A stretch of 50,496 bases of DNA, from positions 1 through 50,496 of the forward strand of contig CAILMF010000009.1 in assembly GCA_903835235.1 (NCBI GenBank), given 5' to 3'. The first letter of the stretch is position 1; each line of letters opens with the position of its first letter. Under the pieces are notes generated by a model. It searched no databases and was not told the DNA's origin. It was given only the letters and a program-made list of their open reading frames with translations. The translations under genes were made by a program, and so were the position numbers. Of the stretch, positions 16,180 to 24,011 are shown in pieces. The stretch is from an uncultured Rhodospirillales bacterium. GTDB lineage: Bacteria > Pseudomonadota > Alphaproteobacteria > Acetobacterales > Acetobacteraceae.

Positions 16180-16660
16180 GTGGTGGTGCCGTGGCTCGGC
16201 TGAAGCTGGGCATTCTCGCCGCCCAGCGGGTGGCGGGCAGGAGCAGGTGGCGTAAGCCCCACCGCGCTGTCGTTCGCTTTGGCCAGCGGCCTCGCTTGCG
16301 CCGCGCCGATGCCGTCGCGCACAAGCACGGTAGCGGAATCCCTACGTCGCTTGGGACGCCTTCGCCGCTTGGCGAGAGGCCGCTTTGTGCCAGCGGCCAG
16401 ATCGCATCCGCGGCTTCAATGTGTGCCGCACGCAGGCAGTTCGCCCTTGCGGCCCGCCCGGTGATCGAGGCGCAGGACGACCTGTTCCTGGTGCGCCTGG
16501 CAGCAGTGGTGGTCGTGATCCAGACCTTGATCGTCGCAGCCGGAATCGTCGAAGACGTGATTCCGCCGCTCAGACAACAGCTTGGAGTCTGTCAGGCGCT
16601 TTCATCCCGCCTGACGGACTCCAGACGCTGCCGGGCGCTTCTGTCTGCGCCTGACGGACT
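16180..16660. other. Gene-free stretch between terminator and flippase gene
   Basis: About 480 bases with no convincing gene. A rightward frame (16191-16664) has atypical composition and no family signature. The right half holds the interspersed repeat described separately. Confidence 0.6.
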
Positions 16661-16664
16661 CTAG
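16528..16664 (+). repeat. Interspersed repeat, copy 1 (partner at 28057-28155)
   Basis: TGATCGTCG, then GACGTGATTCCGCCGCTC, ACAACAGCTTGGAG and CTGTCAGGCGCT, is clearly alignable with 28057-28155. The right end GTCTGCGCCTGACGGACTC is also shared and contains CAGGCG/CGCCTG inverted repeats that can fold. This copy has an extra duplicated hairpin unit. It ends at the TAG stop of the leftward flippase gene, just as copy 2 ends at the stop of the leftward P-loop gene. Confidence 0.7.
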
Positions 16665-18076
16665 CCCAGCGCCAGCCGCGCGCTGACCAGCCGCGGCGTC
16701 GGCAGCAGGCCCAGCCGCGCGCCCAGCAGCGCCAGCGCCAGCATCGCCGGCACCGCCACCGCCATCACCACCACCGGCGCCAGCAGTTGCGGCAGCGCCG
16801 CCACCAGCGCCGCACCCAGCGCCAGCAGCGCCACCTGGAGGAAGCCATAGTCCAATGGCGCGCTGCGCTGCGACGCCCAGGCGAACCACACCAGCCGCAC
16901 CGCCTGCCCCAACAGGGTGGCCGCCACCGCGCCTGCCACGCCGAAGCGCGGGATCAGCGCCGCATAGGCGGCCAGCGCCACCAGGCCGGCGCCGCCATTC
17001 ACCACCAGGCTCTGCCGCCCGGTGCGCTGCATGTAGCAGCCGATGTTGAACAGGCTGCCCAGGCTCTGCAGCGCCAGCGCGGCGCACAGCCACGGCACGA
17101 AGCGCGCGGCACCATGATAGGCGGCGGGCGTCGCCCAATGGATCAGCAGTGGTCCGGCCAGCGCGGCCAGCGCGGCGGCGCAGAGCGTGACGGCGGCGCC
17201 GGTGGCGGCAAGCCGCGCCACCTGCTGGCGCCCCTCCGGCGTGCCGTACAGCGCGATGCGCCGCGGGTAGAACCACAGGTCGAAGGGCTGGGTCAGGAAA
17301 GCCATCACCAGGCCCAGCTTGGCCGCCAGCGCGTAGTGCCCCAGCTCGGCCGCCGAGACCGTGCCGGCCAGGAACCAGCGGTCCGCGGTGCCCAGCAGGA
17401 AGGCGGCCAGGCCGCCCGCGGTCAGCGGCAGGCCATAGGCCAGCAGGTGCTTCCAGCCGCTGGGCGCCAGGCGAATTCCGGTCAGCCTGGCCTGGCCACC
17501 CAGCAGCGCCAGCGCCGCCAGCAGCGACCCGGCCGCCCCCGCCGCCAGCATGCCGGCCACGCCGAAGCCCTGCCACAGCAGGAGCGCCAGCAGCGCCGAA
17601 TGGAGCGTGCCGCGCGCCACCACCAGCGCGGCGTAGTGCGCGGCGCGGCCCTGCATGCGCAGCCAGGCCAAGGGCACGCCGATAGCGGCCTCCAGCGCCA
17701 CGGTCACGCCCAGCAGCAGCACTTCGGTGGGCGTGGCCGGCATGGGCAGCAGCGCGCCCAATGGCGAGACCAGCGCCGCCAGGGCAAGCCCGCCCAGGCT
17801 CACCACCAGCGCCAGCCCGGCCACCTGTGCGGCCGAATGGCGGCCGGCCTCGCCCGGCTCGGAGCCGAAGCGATACAGCGTGTCCACCAGGCCGGCGCCG
17901 GCCAGCAGCGCGGCGATCTCCGCGGCGGAACACAGGAACTCCATGCGACCATATTCCTCGGCCGGCAGCAGCGCGGTGACCAGCGGCAGCAGCAGCAGGC
18001 CGAGCCCCTTGGTCCAGACCATGGCGCCGGCGTAAAGCCCGGCGGCACGCAGCGACGCTGGGATGCGGGCCAGCAT
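16661..18076 (-). CDS. Oligosaccharide flippase (Wzx/MOP family)
   Basis: 471 residues with about 12-14 hydrophobic segments and a polysaccharide-biosynthesis N-terminus (GLYAGAMVWTKGLGLLLLPLVTALLPAEEYG, containing the usual amphipathic EEYG after the first helix). An internal second half begins near GWKHLLAYGLPLTAGGLAAFLLGTADRW, as in MATE/MOP exporters. It would flip undecaprenyl-linked repeat units to the periplasmic face. It starts 3 bases after the stop of the GT4 gene and must be co-transcribed with it from the sigma-54-like promoter at 19326-19341. Its stop codon abuts an interspersed repeat. Confidence 0.87.
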   Translation of the reverse strand: MLARIPASLRAAGLYAGAMVWTKGLGLLLLPLVTALLPAEEYGRMEFLCSAAEIAALLAGAGLVDTLYRFGSEPGEAGRHSAAQVAGLALVVSLGGLALAALVSPLGALLPMPATPTEVLLLGVTVALEAAIGVPLAWLRMQGRAAHYAALVVARGTLHSALLALLLWQGFGVAGMLAAGAAGSLLAALALLGGQARLTGIRLAPSGWKHLLAYGLPLTAGGLAAFLLGTADRWFLAGTVSAAELGHYALAAKLGLVMAFLTQPFDLWFYPRRIALYGTPEGRQQVARLAATGAAVTLCAAALAALAGPLLIHWATPAAYHGAARFVPWLCAALALQSLGSLFNIGCYMQRTGRQSLVVNGGAGLVALAAYAALIPRFGVAGAVAATLLGQAVRLVWFAWASQRSAPLDYGFLQVALLALGAALVAALPQLLAPVVVMAVAVPAMLALALLGARLGLLPTPRLVSARLALG

Positions 18077-18079
18077 GGC

Positions 18080-19294
18080 TCAGCGCGCCCGGCAGGCGGC
18101 GAAGGCGGCACCGAGCCGTTCAGCCTGCGCCGCCAGGGTGAAGCCGCGCAGCAGATGCGCCCGGCCATTCTGTCCCAGCATCCGGCGTTCCGGCTCATGC
18201 AGCGTGGCCAGCCAGGCCAGCGCCTCGGCCAGTGCGGCGGCATCCCCGGGTGGCACCAGGCGGCCGGTCTCCGGCGTGACCATTTCCTTCACGCCCATCA
18301 GGGCGGAGCCGACCACCGGCAGTTCCATGCCCATTGCTTCCTTCACCACCATCGGGCCGGTATCGCGGTCGCCATTGGCGCAGATCACGTAGGGCGCGAC
18401 AAAGCCCAGATAATGCGGCCCGTGCTCGGCGATCCATGCGCTGTCGCGCGCACCGAGGAAGTGGACGCTGTCGCTGACGCCCAGCGTCAGTGCCTGGGCG
18501 CGCAACTCGTCCAGCAGCGGGCCGGTGCCCACAGCGTCCACCACCGGGCGGCTCGCCTCCGGCAGCAGCGCCAGGGCGCTCAGCAGCACCGGGTAGCCCT
18601 TCTGTTCGGTCAGCCGGCCGATGGCGAGCAGGCGGCGGTTGCGTCGCACCATGCCGGCCGGGCGCCTGAAGCGGTCAGGGTCGGTCCCGCAGCGGACCAC
18701 CTTCACCAGGGCCGTCGGTGCCAGGCGCCGGAAGTCCACGGCCATGTCGTCGCAGGTTGCAATCGCCAGGTCGGCGGCGTCCAGCTTGGCGGCCAGGTCG
18801 GTCGGCGTGCCGTACACGTCGTAGCCATGGCCGATGAAGGAAACAGTGGTGTCGGCCAGCCGGGCGGCGACGATGGCGGTGGCCGCCGCAACATGCGCGA
18901 AATGCGCGTGGATATGCGTGGCGCCCACCCGCCGCGCCGCCTGTGCCACCCGGGCGCCGGCCAGTAGCAGGGAAGCGGCGCCGATGCTGCGCTGGCGCAG
19001 CGCGAAGGCCATGGCGCGCGCCAGCCCGGCCGGATGCTTCGCCACTGCCGCCACGGCGCCGGCGGCATGCTGCGCACCCAGCGCAAGCGTCTCCGCGCGG
19101 AACGCCTCGTCCTGCGGCTGGCAGGGGCCGTGAAAGGGGGCCAGGGCCAGCGGCGTTACCCTGTGGCCGGCAGCCCGCATGGCGCGGATCTCGTTGCTGA
19201 CGAAGGTCTCCGACAGCACCGGGAAGGCCGCCATCACATACAGCACGTTCAGGCTGCGGGTGGGCAGGGTGAGAAACGGGTTGCCGTCTGGCAT
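18080..19294 (-). CDS. Family 4 glycosyltransferase
   Basis: 404 residues from the ATG at 19294, with AAGGA about 10 bases upstream. An upstream in-frame GTG/ATG region to 19399 would swallow the promoter and is rejected. GT-B fold: the N-terminal domain has LYVMAAFPVLSETFVSNEIRAM and HIHAHFAHVAAATA. The C-terminal domain has LLAIGRLTEQKGYPVLLSAL and VDAVGTGPLLDEL. The donor-site region reads DTGPMVVKEAMGMELPVVGS, where GPMVVKEA stands for the usual E-x7-E motif with the first Glu replaced. It is a cytoplasmic retaining transferase coupled to the flippase. Confidence 0.88.
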   Translation of the reverse strand: MPDGNPFLTLPTRSLNVLYVMAAFPVLSETFVSNEIRAMRAAGHRVTPLALAPFHGPCQPQDEAFRAETLALGAQHAAGAVAAVAKHPAGLARAMAFALRQRSIGAASLLLAGARVAQAARRVGATHIHAHFAHVAAATAIVAARLADTTVSFIGHGYDVYGTPTDLAAKLDAADLAIATCDDMAVDFRRLAPTALVKVVRCGTDPDRFRRPAGMVRRNRRLLAIGRLTEQKGYPVLLSALALLPEASRPVVDAVGTGPLLDELRAQALTLGVSDSVHFLGARDSAWIAEHGPHYLGFVAPYVICANGDRDTGPMVVKEAMGMELPVVGSALMGVKEMVTPETGRLVPPGDAAALAEALAWLATLHEPERRMLGQNGRAHLLRGFTLAAQAERLGAAFAACRAR

Positions 19295-19325
19295 CGGGGT
19301 GGTTCCTTGCGATTGGCAGCGGCAC

Positions 19326-19341
19326 TGCACCGGCCATGCCA
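19326..19341 (-). promoter_or_regulatory. Sigma-54-like promoter for the GT4-flippase unit
   Basis: Leftward TGGCATG-GCCG-GTGCA with GG-N10-GC spacing. The -12 GC is 33 bases before the ATG at 19294. Confidence 0.58.
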
Positions 19342-19359
19342 GGCCCGGGACCGCAGGCC

Positions 19360-19378
19360 GCCTTGCATTCCGCAAGGC
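19360..19378. promoter_or_regulatory. Shared inverted-repeat site, copy C (best match)
   Basis: GCCTTGC-ATTCC-GCAAGGC: a perfect 7-bp inverted repeat with a 5-base spacer, between the divergent GT4 and GT2 genes. Confidence 0.7.
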
Positions 19379-19390
19379 ACGCCGGTTGCG
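19375..19390 (+). promoter_or_regulatory. Possible sigma-54-like element for the GT2 gene
   Basis: AGGCACG-CCGG-TTGCG is a near-consensus match, but the -12 GC is only about 13 bases before ATG 19402. The same odd placement occurs at 9056-9071. Confidence 0.35.
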
Positions 19391-19401
19391 TTTGCCCATG
19401 C

Positions 19402-20337
19402 ATGGACACGCACCCGGACCTTTCGGTCATCATCCCCGCGCGCAACGTGGCCGGCTACCTGCCGGCCTGCATTGCCAGCATCGATGCCGACCTGCCGCTG
19501 GAGATCATCGTCGTCGACGATGGCTCCACCGACGCAACGCCCCACGTTTTGGCCGCGCTGGCCGGCCGCGACCCGCGACTGCGGGTGCTGCGCGGCCCGG
19601 CGCGCGGGCCTTCCGTGGCCCGCAACCTGGCCCTGGCCGAAGCGCGGGCGCCGCTGGTGGCCTTTCTGGACGCCGACGACACCTGGCGGCCGGGCAAGCT
19701 GGCGGCGCAGCTGGCGCTGCATCGGGCCTTTCCCACCCTGGGCTTCAGCTTCACCGACTATCGTCACGTGACGCCGGAAGGCGAGGATCGCGGTACCTGC
19801 TTCCAGTATTGGCCCGGTTTCGCCGCCCGCCACGCTGGCAGCGGGGATAGCTTCCTGCTGGGGAAGGACGCGCTGGCGCAGTTATATGCCGAGAACGTGG
19901 TCGGCACGTCCACCGTGATGGCGCAGGCGTGGCTGTTGAAGCGCTGTTGCGGCTTCGGCGAGGTGCTGGCTTCGGCCGAGGATTGGGACCTGTGGCTGTG
20001 GCTGGCCGCCCGGGCGCCGGTGGGCTGCCTGAAGCTGATGGGCACCGACTACCTGATGCACCGGCCCGGCAACCTTTCGCACAAGGCGGCCGAGCGTGCC
20101 GCCGCGCTGCGCCACGTGGCGGATCGGCATCGTGCTGCGGCCGAAGCGCAGGACCCCGCGGCACTGCGGCTGTGCGAGGCCAGGCTGCTGGCCGCCGAGG
20201 CCGAGGCCGCGGTAGCGGCTGGCCGGCCCTGGAACGCCCTGGCCAAGCAATGCGGCGCGGCGCTGCACCAACCCAACCGGCGCCACCTGCGGCACGCGGC
20301 CGCGCTGCTGCTGCGGGCGATGCGCCCGGCGGCGTGA
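19402..20337 (+). CDS. Family 2 glycosyltransferase
   Basis: 311 residues from ATG 19402. GT-A fold: LSVIIPARNVAGYLPACIASI, EIIVVDDGSTDATPHVLAAL, GPSVARNLALAEARAPLVAFLDADDTW with the metal-binding DADD, and a later acidic motif ASAEDWDLWLWLA matching the catalytic-base ED of GT2 enzymes. The C-terminal tail is Ala/Arg-rich and helical. No clear ribosome site precedes the start, and the possible promoter is very close, so the start is uncertain by a few codons. It is a single-gene unit, divergent from the GT4-flippase pair and convergent with the HNH gene, with 6 bases between the ends. Confidence 0.87.
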   Translation: MDTHPDLSVIIPARNVAGYLPACIASIDADLPLEIIVVDDGSTDATPHVLAALAGRDPRLRVLRGPARGPSVARNLALAEARAPLVAFLDADDTWRPGKLAAQLALHRAFPTLGFSFTDYRHVTPEGEDRGTCFQYWPGFAARHAGSGDSFLLGKDALAQLYAENVVGTSTVMAQAWLLKRCCGFGEVLASAEDWDLWLWLAARAPVGCLKLMGTDYLMHRPGNLSHKAAERAAALRHVADRHRAAAEAQDPAALRLCEARLLAAEAEAAVAAGRPWNALAKQCGAALHQPNRRHLRHAAALLLRAMRPAA

Positions 20338-20343
20338 ACTGCC

Positions 20344-21033
20344 TCAGGCAAGGGCCCGGTGGCGGGCCCGATGCTGTTCCATGTAGCCCTGGTGCCGAAC
20401 ATCCAGCGCCAGGGTCTTCGCCGTGCCGGCCAGGCCGAACGCCGTCCGTTCCAGGGCCGGCAGCCGAGACGAGACCAGCAGCGTGCCGCTGGCGCTGAAG
20501 CTGATGAGGGCCGCGTCGAACAGCGCATCCAGATGAACCGCCAGCAGCAACCCGTTGAAAGGGTCCAGCCGCTCGGCATCATCGCTGGCCGCCCATGGCT
20601 TGATATGGGACGCGCGCAGCAGCACTGGCGTGGTGGCGCCGGTCAGCGGGCAACGAGCCTGCCAGTATCTCAGCAGGTCATCGCGGAAGGGGCCTTGCCC
20701 AAGGCGGGCCAGCGCCAACGTCTTGGCTTGTGTGGGCGGTGCTGTGGTGCTGCCTTCGGCCCGGAAATGCGCATAGGCGCGCAAGGCCGAAACCAAGTTC
20801 TGCACCACGTTGAGAGGCGTGCCGGCCGATTGCCACGCCCGATGCAGATCGCCCCGGTCGGCCAGGCCGCGCAGCTCGGTCGGCGTGGAATGGTCCAGCG
20901 CCTGCCCGAGCAACCTTTCCACTTTTCGCATATTTGAGGCGTAATCGCCCGCTGCACCAGGCACCAACGGCCTGCCCGTCTTCGGAGAGCGATAGGTCGT
21001 CTGCAGGTAGCGTTGAAACGGTGCGTACGGCAT
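20344..21033 (-). CDS. HNH endonuclease family protein
   Basis: 229 residues. The C-terminal part is an HNH domain of the restriction-endonuclease-like type: CPLTGATTPVLLRASHIKPW with His143, then ERLDPFNGLLLAVHLDALFD with Asn160 and His167, and LISFSASGTLL. The roughly 120-residue N-terminal part (FQRYLQTTYRSPKTGRPL, PLNVVQNLVSALRAYAHF) may be a specificity or partner domain. Family members cut DNA in restriction or defence settings. No methylase is nearby. It sits between two polysaccharide genes, immediately downstream of the terminator-flanked operon and convergent with a GT2 gene, so it looks like an inserted cargo gene. Confidence 0.8.
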   Translation of the reverse strand: MPYAPFQRYLQTTYRSPKTGRPLVPGAAGDYASNMRKVERLLGQALDHSTPTELRGLADRGDLHRAWQSAGTPLNVVQNLVSALRAYAHFRAEGSTTAPPTQAKTLALARLGQGPFRDDLLRYWQARCPLTGATTPVLLRASHIKPWAASDDAERLDPFNGLLLAVHLDALFDAALISFSASGTLLVSSRLPALERTAFGLAGTAKTLALDVRHQGYMEQHRARHRALA

Positions 21034-21063
21034 GGCGCACTATCAACCGGGCCGGCGCCATAA

Positions 21064-21093
21064 CGCAAAGCGCCCCGGCGTTGCCGCCGGGGC
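21064..21093 (-). terminator. Probable terminator of the seven-gene polysaccharide operon
   Basis: Reading leftward, a perfect 8-bp GC stem (GCCCCGGC/GCCGGGGC, 21072-21093, 6-base loop) followed by GCTTTGCGTT, 25 bases after the sugar-transferase stop. The T-run is short. Confidence 0.55.
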
Positions 21094-21117
21094 CTGCCAA
21101 CCGCGGTGTCGACGCGC

Positions 21118-21759
21118 CTACTGGCCGCGGCCGGTCACCATCACCTGCACCGTCGTCAGCGCCACGCGGGCGTCCACCGCCAGCCAGCCGCGCAGGCTGG
21201 TCAGGCTCAGCGCATAGGCGTGGTCCCAGCCGGCCTTCTTGCGCACGTCGTCCAGGCAGGTGTCGTAGCCCTGGTACACCTGAGCCATGCCGGTGATGCC
21301 TGGCCGCAGCCCCGCGGTGCGCTCGGCGAAGAACGGCACCGCCTTTTCCAGCTTGCCGTAGAAGCCCGGGCGCTCTGGCCGCGGGCCGACGATGCTCATC
21401 TCGCCTTTCAGCACGTTGAACAGCTGCGGTAGCTCGTCCAGCCGGGTCTTACGCAGGAAATTGCCCACGCGGGTGATGCGTGGGTCGCGCTTGGCGGCCC
21501 AGACTGCGCCGGACTTCGCCTCGGCGTCCTGGCGCATGCTGCGGAACTTGTACATCACGAACAGCTCGGTGCGGTCCGGCCGGATGCGGCCAACGCGCAA
21601 CTGGCAGAACACCGCGGGGCCGCGGCTGTCCAGCTTCACCGCCAGCGCGATCAGCGGGAACAGCGGCAGGGTGATGGCCAGCGCGAGCAGGGCCACGAGG
21701 ATGTCGAAGCCGCGCTTGGCGTAGGCCACATGCAGCGGCAGGTGAAGGTGATCCGGCAT
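21118..21759 (-). CDS. Undecaprenyl-phosphate sugar transferase (priming enzyme)
   Basis: 213 residues, a small PglC-type bacterial sugar transferase. One membrane-entering helix (KRGFDILVALLALAITLPLFPLIALAV) precedes the catalytic core, with KLDSRGPAVFCQLRVG, YKFRSMRQDAE, RITRVGNFLRKTRLDELPQL and NVLKGEMSIVGPRPERP. It transfers a sugar phosphate from a UDP-sugar to undecaprenyl phosphate, starting repeat-unit synthesis at the inner-membrane face. It is the last gene of the leftward operon 27911-21118, 16 bases after the preceding GT2 gene, and is followed by a hairpin. The C-terminal region is usual for the small class without the Wbap-type N-terminal domains. Confidence 0.94.
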   Translation of the reverse strand: MPDHLHLPLHVAYAKRGFDILVALLALAITLPLFPLIALAVKLDSRGPAVFCQLRVGRIRPDRTELFVMYKFRSMRQDAEAKSGAVWAAKRDPRITRVGNFLRKTRLDELPQLFNVLKGEMSIVGPRPERPGFYGKLEKAVPFFAERTAGLRPGITGMAQVYQGYDTCLDDVRKKAGWDHAYALSLTSLRGWLAVDARVALTTVQVMVTGRGQ

Positions 21760-21775
21760 GGGTCTGTCTCTCTCG

Positions 21776-22927
21776 TCAGGCGGCGGCTGGCGTCATGGCG
21801 CGGCGCCAGGGTTGGCTGGGACGCAACAGCAGGTAGCGTGCCACGCCCAATGCGCTGGCCAGGTGGCCCGAGGCCAGATAACGCAGCACCGCCAGCGGTT
21901 TTGGCGCCGCCGCGCCGCAGAATGCGCCCAGCGCGGCCAGCGCCAGGCCCAATGCCTCGCAGGCTGCGAGAACGGCGAAGAACCCGCTGGCCGGCGCCAG
22001 CAGGAAGCTGCCCAGCACGGCGAAGCCGAGCAGGAAGGGCATCACCACCCGCAGCGCCTTGCCGGAAGCGAATGCCAGGGCCACGCCGCCCTGGCGCGGA
22101 TGCAGCAGCGCCCGCAGCCGCCACAGCTGCTGCGCATTGCCGGCCGCGATCCGCCGCCGCCGCCGGGCTTCCAGCGCGGGGTCGGAGACCTCGGCCTCCA
22201 CCACGCGGATGCGTTCGTCATAGGCCAGGCGCCAGCCGGCCAGGTGCAGGCGCAGCGGCAGGATGAAGTCGTCGTTGATGGTATCGGCCTCCAGCGGCTG
22301 CCAGGCCTGGCGCCGGAAGCACCAGAAGGCGCCATGCAGGCCGAGCGGCGCGCCGAGTGCGGCCTCGCCCCGCTTCACCGCCACCTGGTAGCGCCAGTAG
22401 GTCGCCTCGCCGGCGGAACCGGGGCGGGAGAGCAGATAGGTGCCGCCCACAGCGCCCAGCTTGGCGTCGGCGAAATGCGCGGTGGCCAGCCGCAGCGCAT
22501 CCGCCGGCAGCATGGCCGAGACATCGCTGAGCGCCACGATCCCTTCGGGGATGGCGGCGATGGTCTCGTTCAGCACCGCCAGCTTGCCGCGGTTGGGGCT
22601 CAGGTCGCGGATCTCGGCGTGCAGGTCGAGGCCGGCCAGGGCTTCGCGTGCCAGGGCCACGGTGGCATCGGTGCAGCCGTCGCAGGCCACCACCACGCGC
22701 AGTTTTTCCCGCGGGTAGTCCAGCGCGGCCAGGTTGCGCAGCTTGGCGGCGATGAAGGCGGCCTCGTTGTGCGCGGGCATCACCACGGTCACCAGGGGCA
22801 GCGCGGCCTCGGCCAGCGGCGCCGGTGCCGCGGGCACGGAGCGCGCGGCATGGCGCAGCAGCAGCGGCCAGCCGGCATGGTGCCAGGCGGCAAGACCAAG
22901 CGCGGAAAGCGTGGCGGTGGCGAGCAT
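21776..22927 (-). CDS. Membrane family 2 glycosyltransferase (synthase-like)
   Basis: 383 residues from the ATG at 22927, which overlaps the preceding stop (TGATG). One N-terminal hydrophobic stretch (LGLAAWHHAGWPLLL) precedes a GT2 core: LVTVVMPAHNEAAFIAAKLRNL, VVVACDGCTDATVALA, IVALSDVSAML (metal site), GAVGGTYLLSRPGS, TINDDFILPLRL, and RRRRIAAGNAQQLWRL in the place of the QxxRW motif. Two to four C-terminal membrane segments follow (LGFAVLGSFLLAPASGFFAVLAACEAL). The build resembles processive or chain-extending transferases such as those with hyaluronan/cellulose-synthase folds. It works in the same operon as the priming enzyme and the GT4. Confidence 0.87.
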   Translation of the reverse strand: MLATATLSALGLAAWHHAGWPLLLRHAARSVPAAPAPLAEAALPLVTVVMPAHNEAAFIAAKLRNLAALDYPREKLRVVVACDGCTDATVALAREALAGLDLHAEIRDLSPNRGKLAVLNETIAAIPEGIVALSDVSAMLPADALRLATAHFADAKLGAVGGTYLLSRPGSAGEATYWRYQVAVKRGEAALGAPLGLHGAFWCFRRQAWQPLEADTINDDFILPLRLHLAGWRLAYDERIRVVEAEVSDPALEARRRRRIAAGNAQQLWRLRALLHPRQGGVALAFASGKALRVVMPFLLGFAVLGSFLLAPASGFFAVLAACEALGLALAALGAFCGAAAPKPLAVLRYLASGHLASALGVARYLLLRPSQPWRRAMTPAAA

Positions 22928-24000
22928 CAGGCGGCCTCCTCGGCAAGCGTCAGGTAGGCCCCGGCGGCGGCGGCCAGGCTGGCATGGGCCAGCACGAAGC
23001 CACGCGGGTCGCCGCCGCGGTTTGCCAGCAACGACTGCATGCCCTGTGCCAGGGCGGCCGGGTCCTCGCTGGCAACCAGCCTTGCAGAATGCGGGTCGCA
23101 GGCCGCGGGCACGCCACCGACCCGTGCCGCCACCACGCCCAGCCCGGAGGCTTGCGCTTCCAGCAGCGCCAGCGGCAGGCCCTCGTTGCGGGACGGCAGG
23201 CAATAGCCGTCCAGCGCCCGGTAGAAGCCGGCCATGTCCTGCACCAGGCCCAGGAACCGCACGCGGTCCGCCACGCCCAGCGCCTGCGCCTGGTCGCGCA
23301 GGGCGGCGGCCTGGCTGCCATTGCCGGCCACCGCCAGCAGCGCGTCGCCCGGCAGGTGCGCCATGGCGGCAATGGCCAGGTCCACGCCCTTCACCGGCTC
23401 CAGCCGCGCCGCCACGCCCAGGATGGCGCGGCCCGGCGGCAGGCCCAGCGCGGCCCGGGCGGCGGCCTGGTCGCCCGGCGTGAAGCGCGCGGTGTCCACG
23501 CCATTCAGCACCACCTTCGGCAGCAGCCCGATCGCGGCCTGCACGGCTTCCGCCACATGCGGCGCATCCGCCACCAGCACGGGCCTGGCCAGGCGCAGCG
23601 CCAGCATCACCACCGCGCGGCGCTTCGCGTCGTTCAGGTGCCAGGCGTCGTGTTCGGTGTGCAGCCGGCGCTTCACCCCGGCCAGCCGCGCCGCGGGGCC
23701 GGCATAAAGCAGCGGGCCGACGTGATGGGTATGCACCGCCCAAGGGCGCAGCCGGCGAAACAGCGCCACCAGTCGCGGCAGCAGCGCCGCATCCAGCCCC
23801 GGCCGCTTGCCCAGGAACAGCAGCTGGTCGCGGTGCTGGGCCAGCCGCGGCCAGGCGGCGATCGCGGTCTCGGCATCGCCTTCCAACGAGAGCACCAGCG
23901 TGGGGCGCTGGCCGGCCTGGGCGCGGGCCAGTTCCAGCGCCATCACTTCCAGCCCGCCGGGCGCCAGGTGCTGCACCACATGGATGAGGGGGTTCTGCAT
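22927..24000 (-). CDS. Family 4 glycosyltransferase
   Basis: 357 residues from the ATG at 24000 (MQNPLIHVVQHLAPGGLEVM). A longer upstream frame is antisense-type reading of the chain-length gene and is rejected. GT-B motifs are APGGLEVMALELARA, AVHTHHVGPLLYAGPAARLAG, VVLNGVDTARFTPGD, GVAARLEPVKGVDLAIAAMA, and the donor-site motif NEGLPLALLEAQASGLGVVA with both Glu residues of E-x7-E. It is a cytoplasmic retaining transferase. It sits 11 bases after the chain-length gene and is coupled to the next GT2 by a stop/start overlap. An internal copy of the shared inverted repeat lies at 23079-23097. Confidence 0.92.
   Translation of the reverse strand: MQNPLIHVVQHLAPGGLEVMALELARAQAGQRPTLVLSLEGDAETAIAAWPRLAQHRDQLLFLGKRPGLDAALLPRLVALFRRLRPWAVHTHHVGPLLYAGPAARLAGVKRRLHTEHDAWHLNDAKRRAVVMLALRLARPVLVADAPHVAEAVQAAIGLLPKVVLNGVDTARFTPGDQAAARAALGLPPGRAILGVAARLEPVKGVDLAIAAMAHLPGDALLAVAGNGSQAAALRDQAQALGVADRVRFLGLVQDMAGFYRALDGYCLPSRNEGLPLALLEAQASGLGVVAARVGGVPAACDPHSARLVASEDPAALAQGMQSLLANRGGDPRGFVLAHASLAAAAGAYLTLAEEAA
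23079..23097. promoter_or_regulatory. Intragenic copy of the shared inverted-repeat site
   Basis: GCCTTGC-AGAAT-GCGGGTC matches copy D (27971-27989) over 17 consecutive bases but lies inside GT4 coding sequence, about 150 bases before the GT2 start. No sigma-54-like element was found next to it, so it may be chance or a decoy. Confidence 0.3.
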
Positions 24001-24011
24001 GGCGCTGCTTC

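Noticed and set aside
16191-16664. Possible 157-residue rightward protein after the epimerase terminator
   Set aside because: It has no ribosome site or family features and lies over the interspersed repeat.
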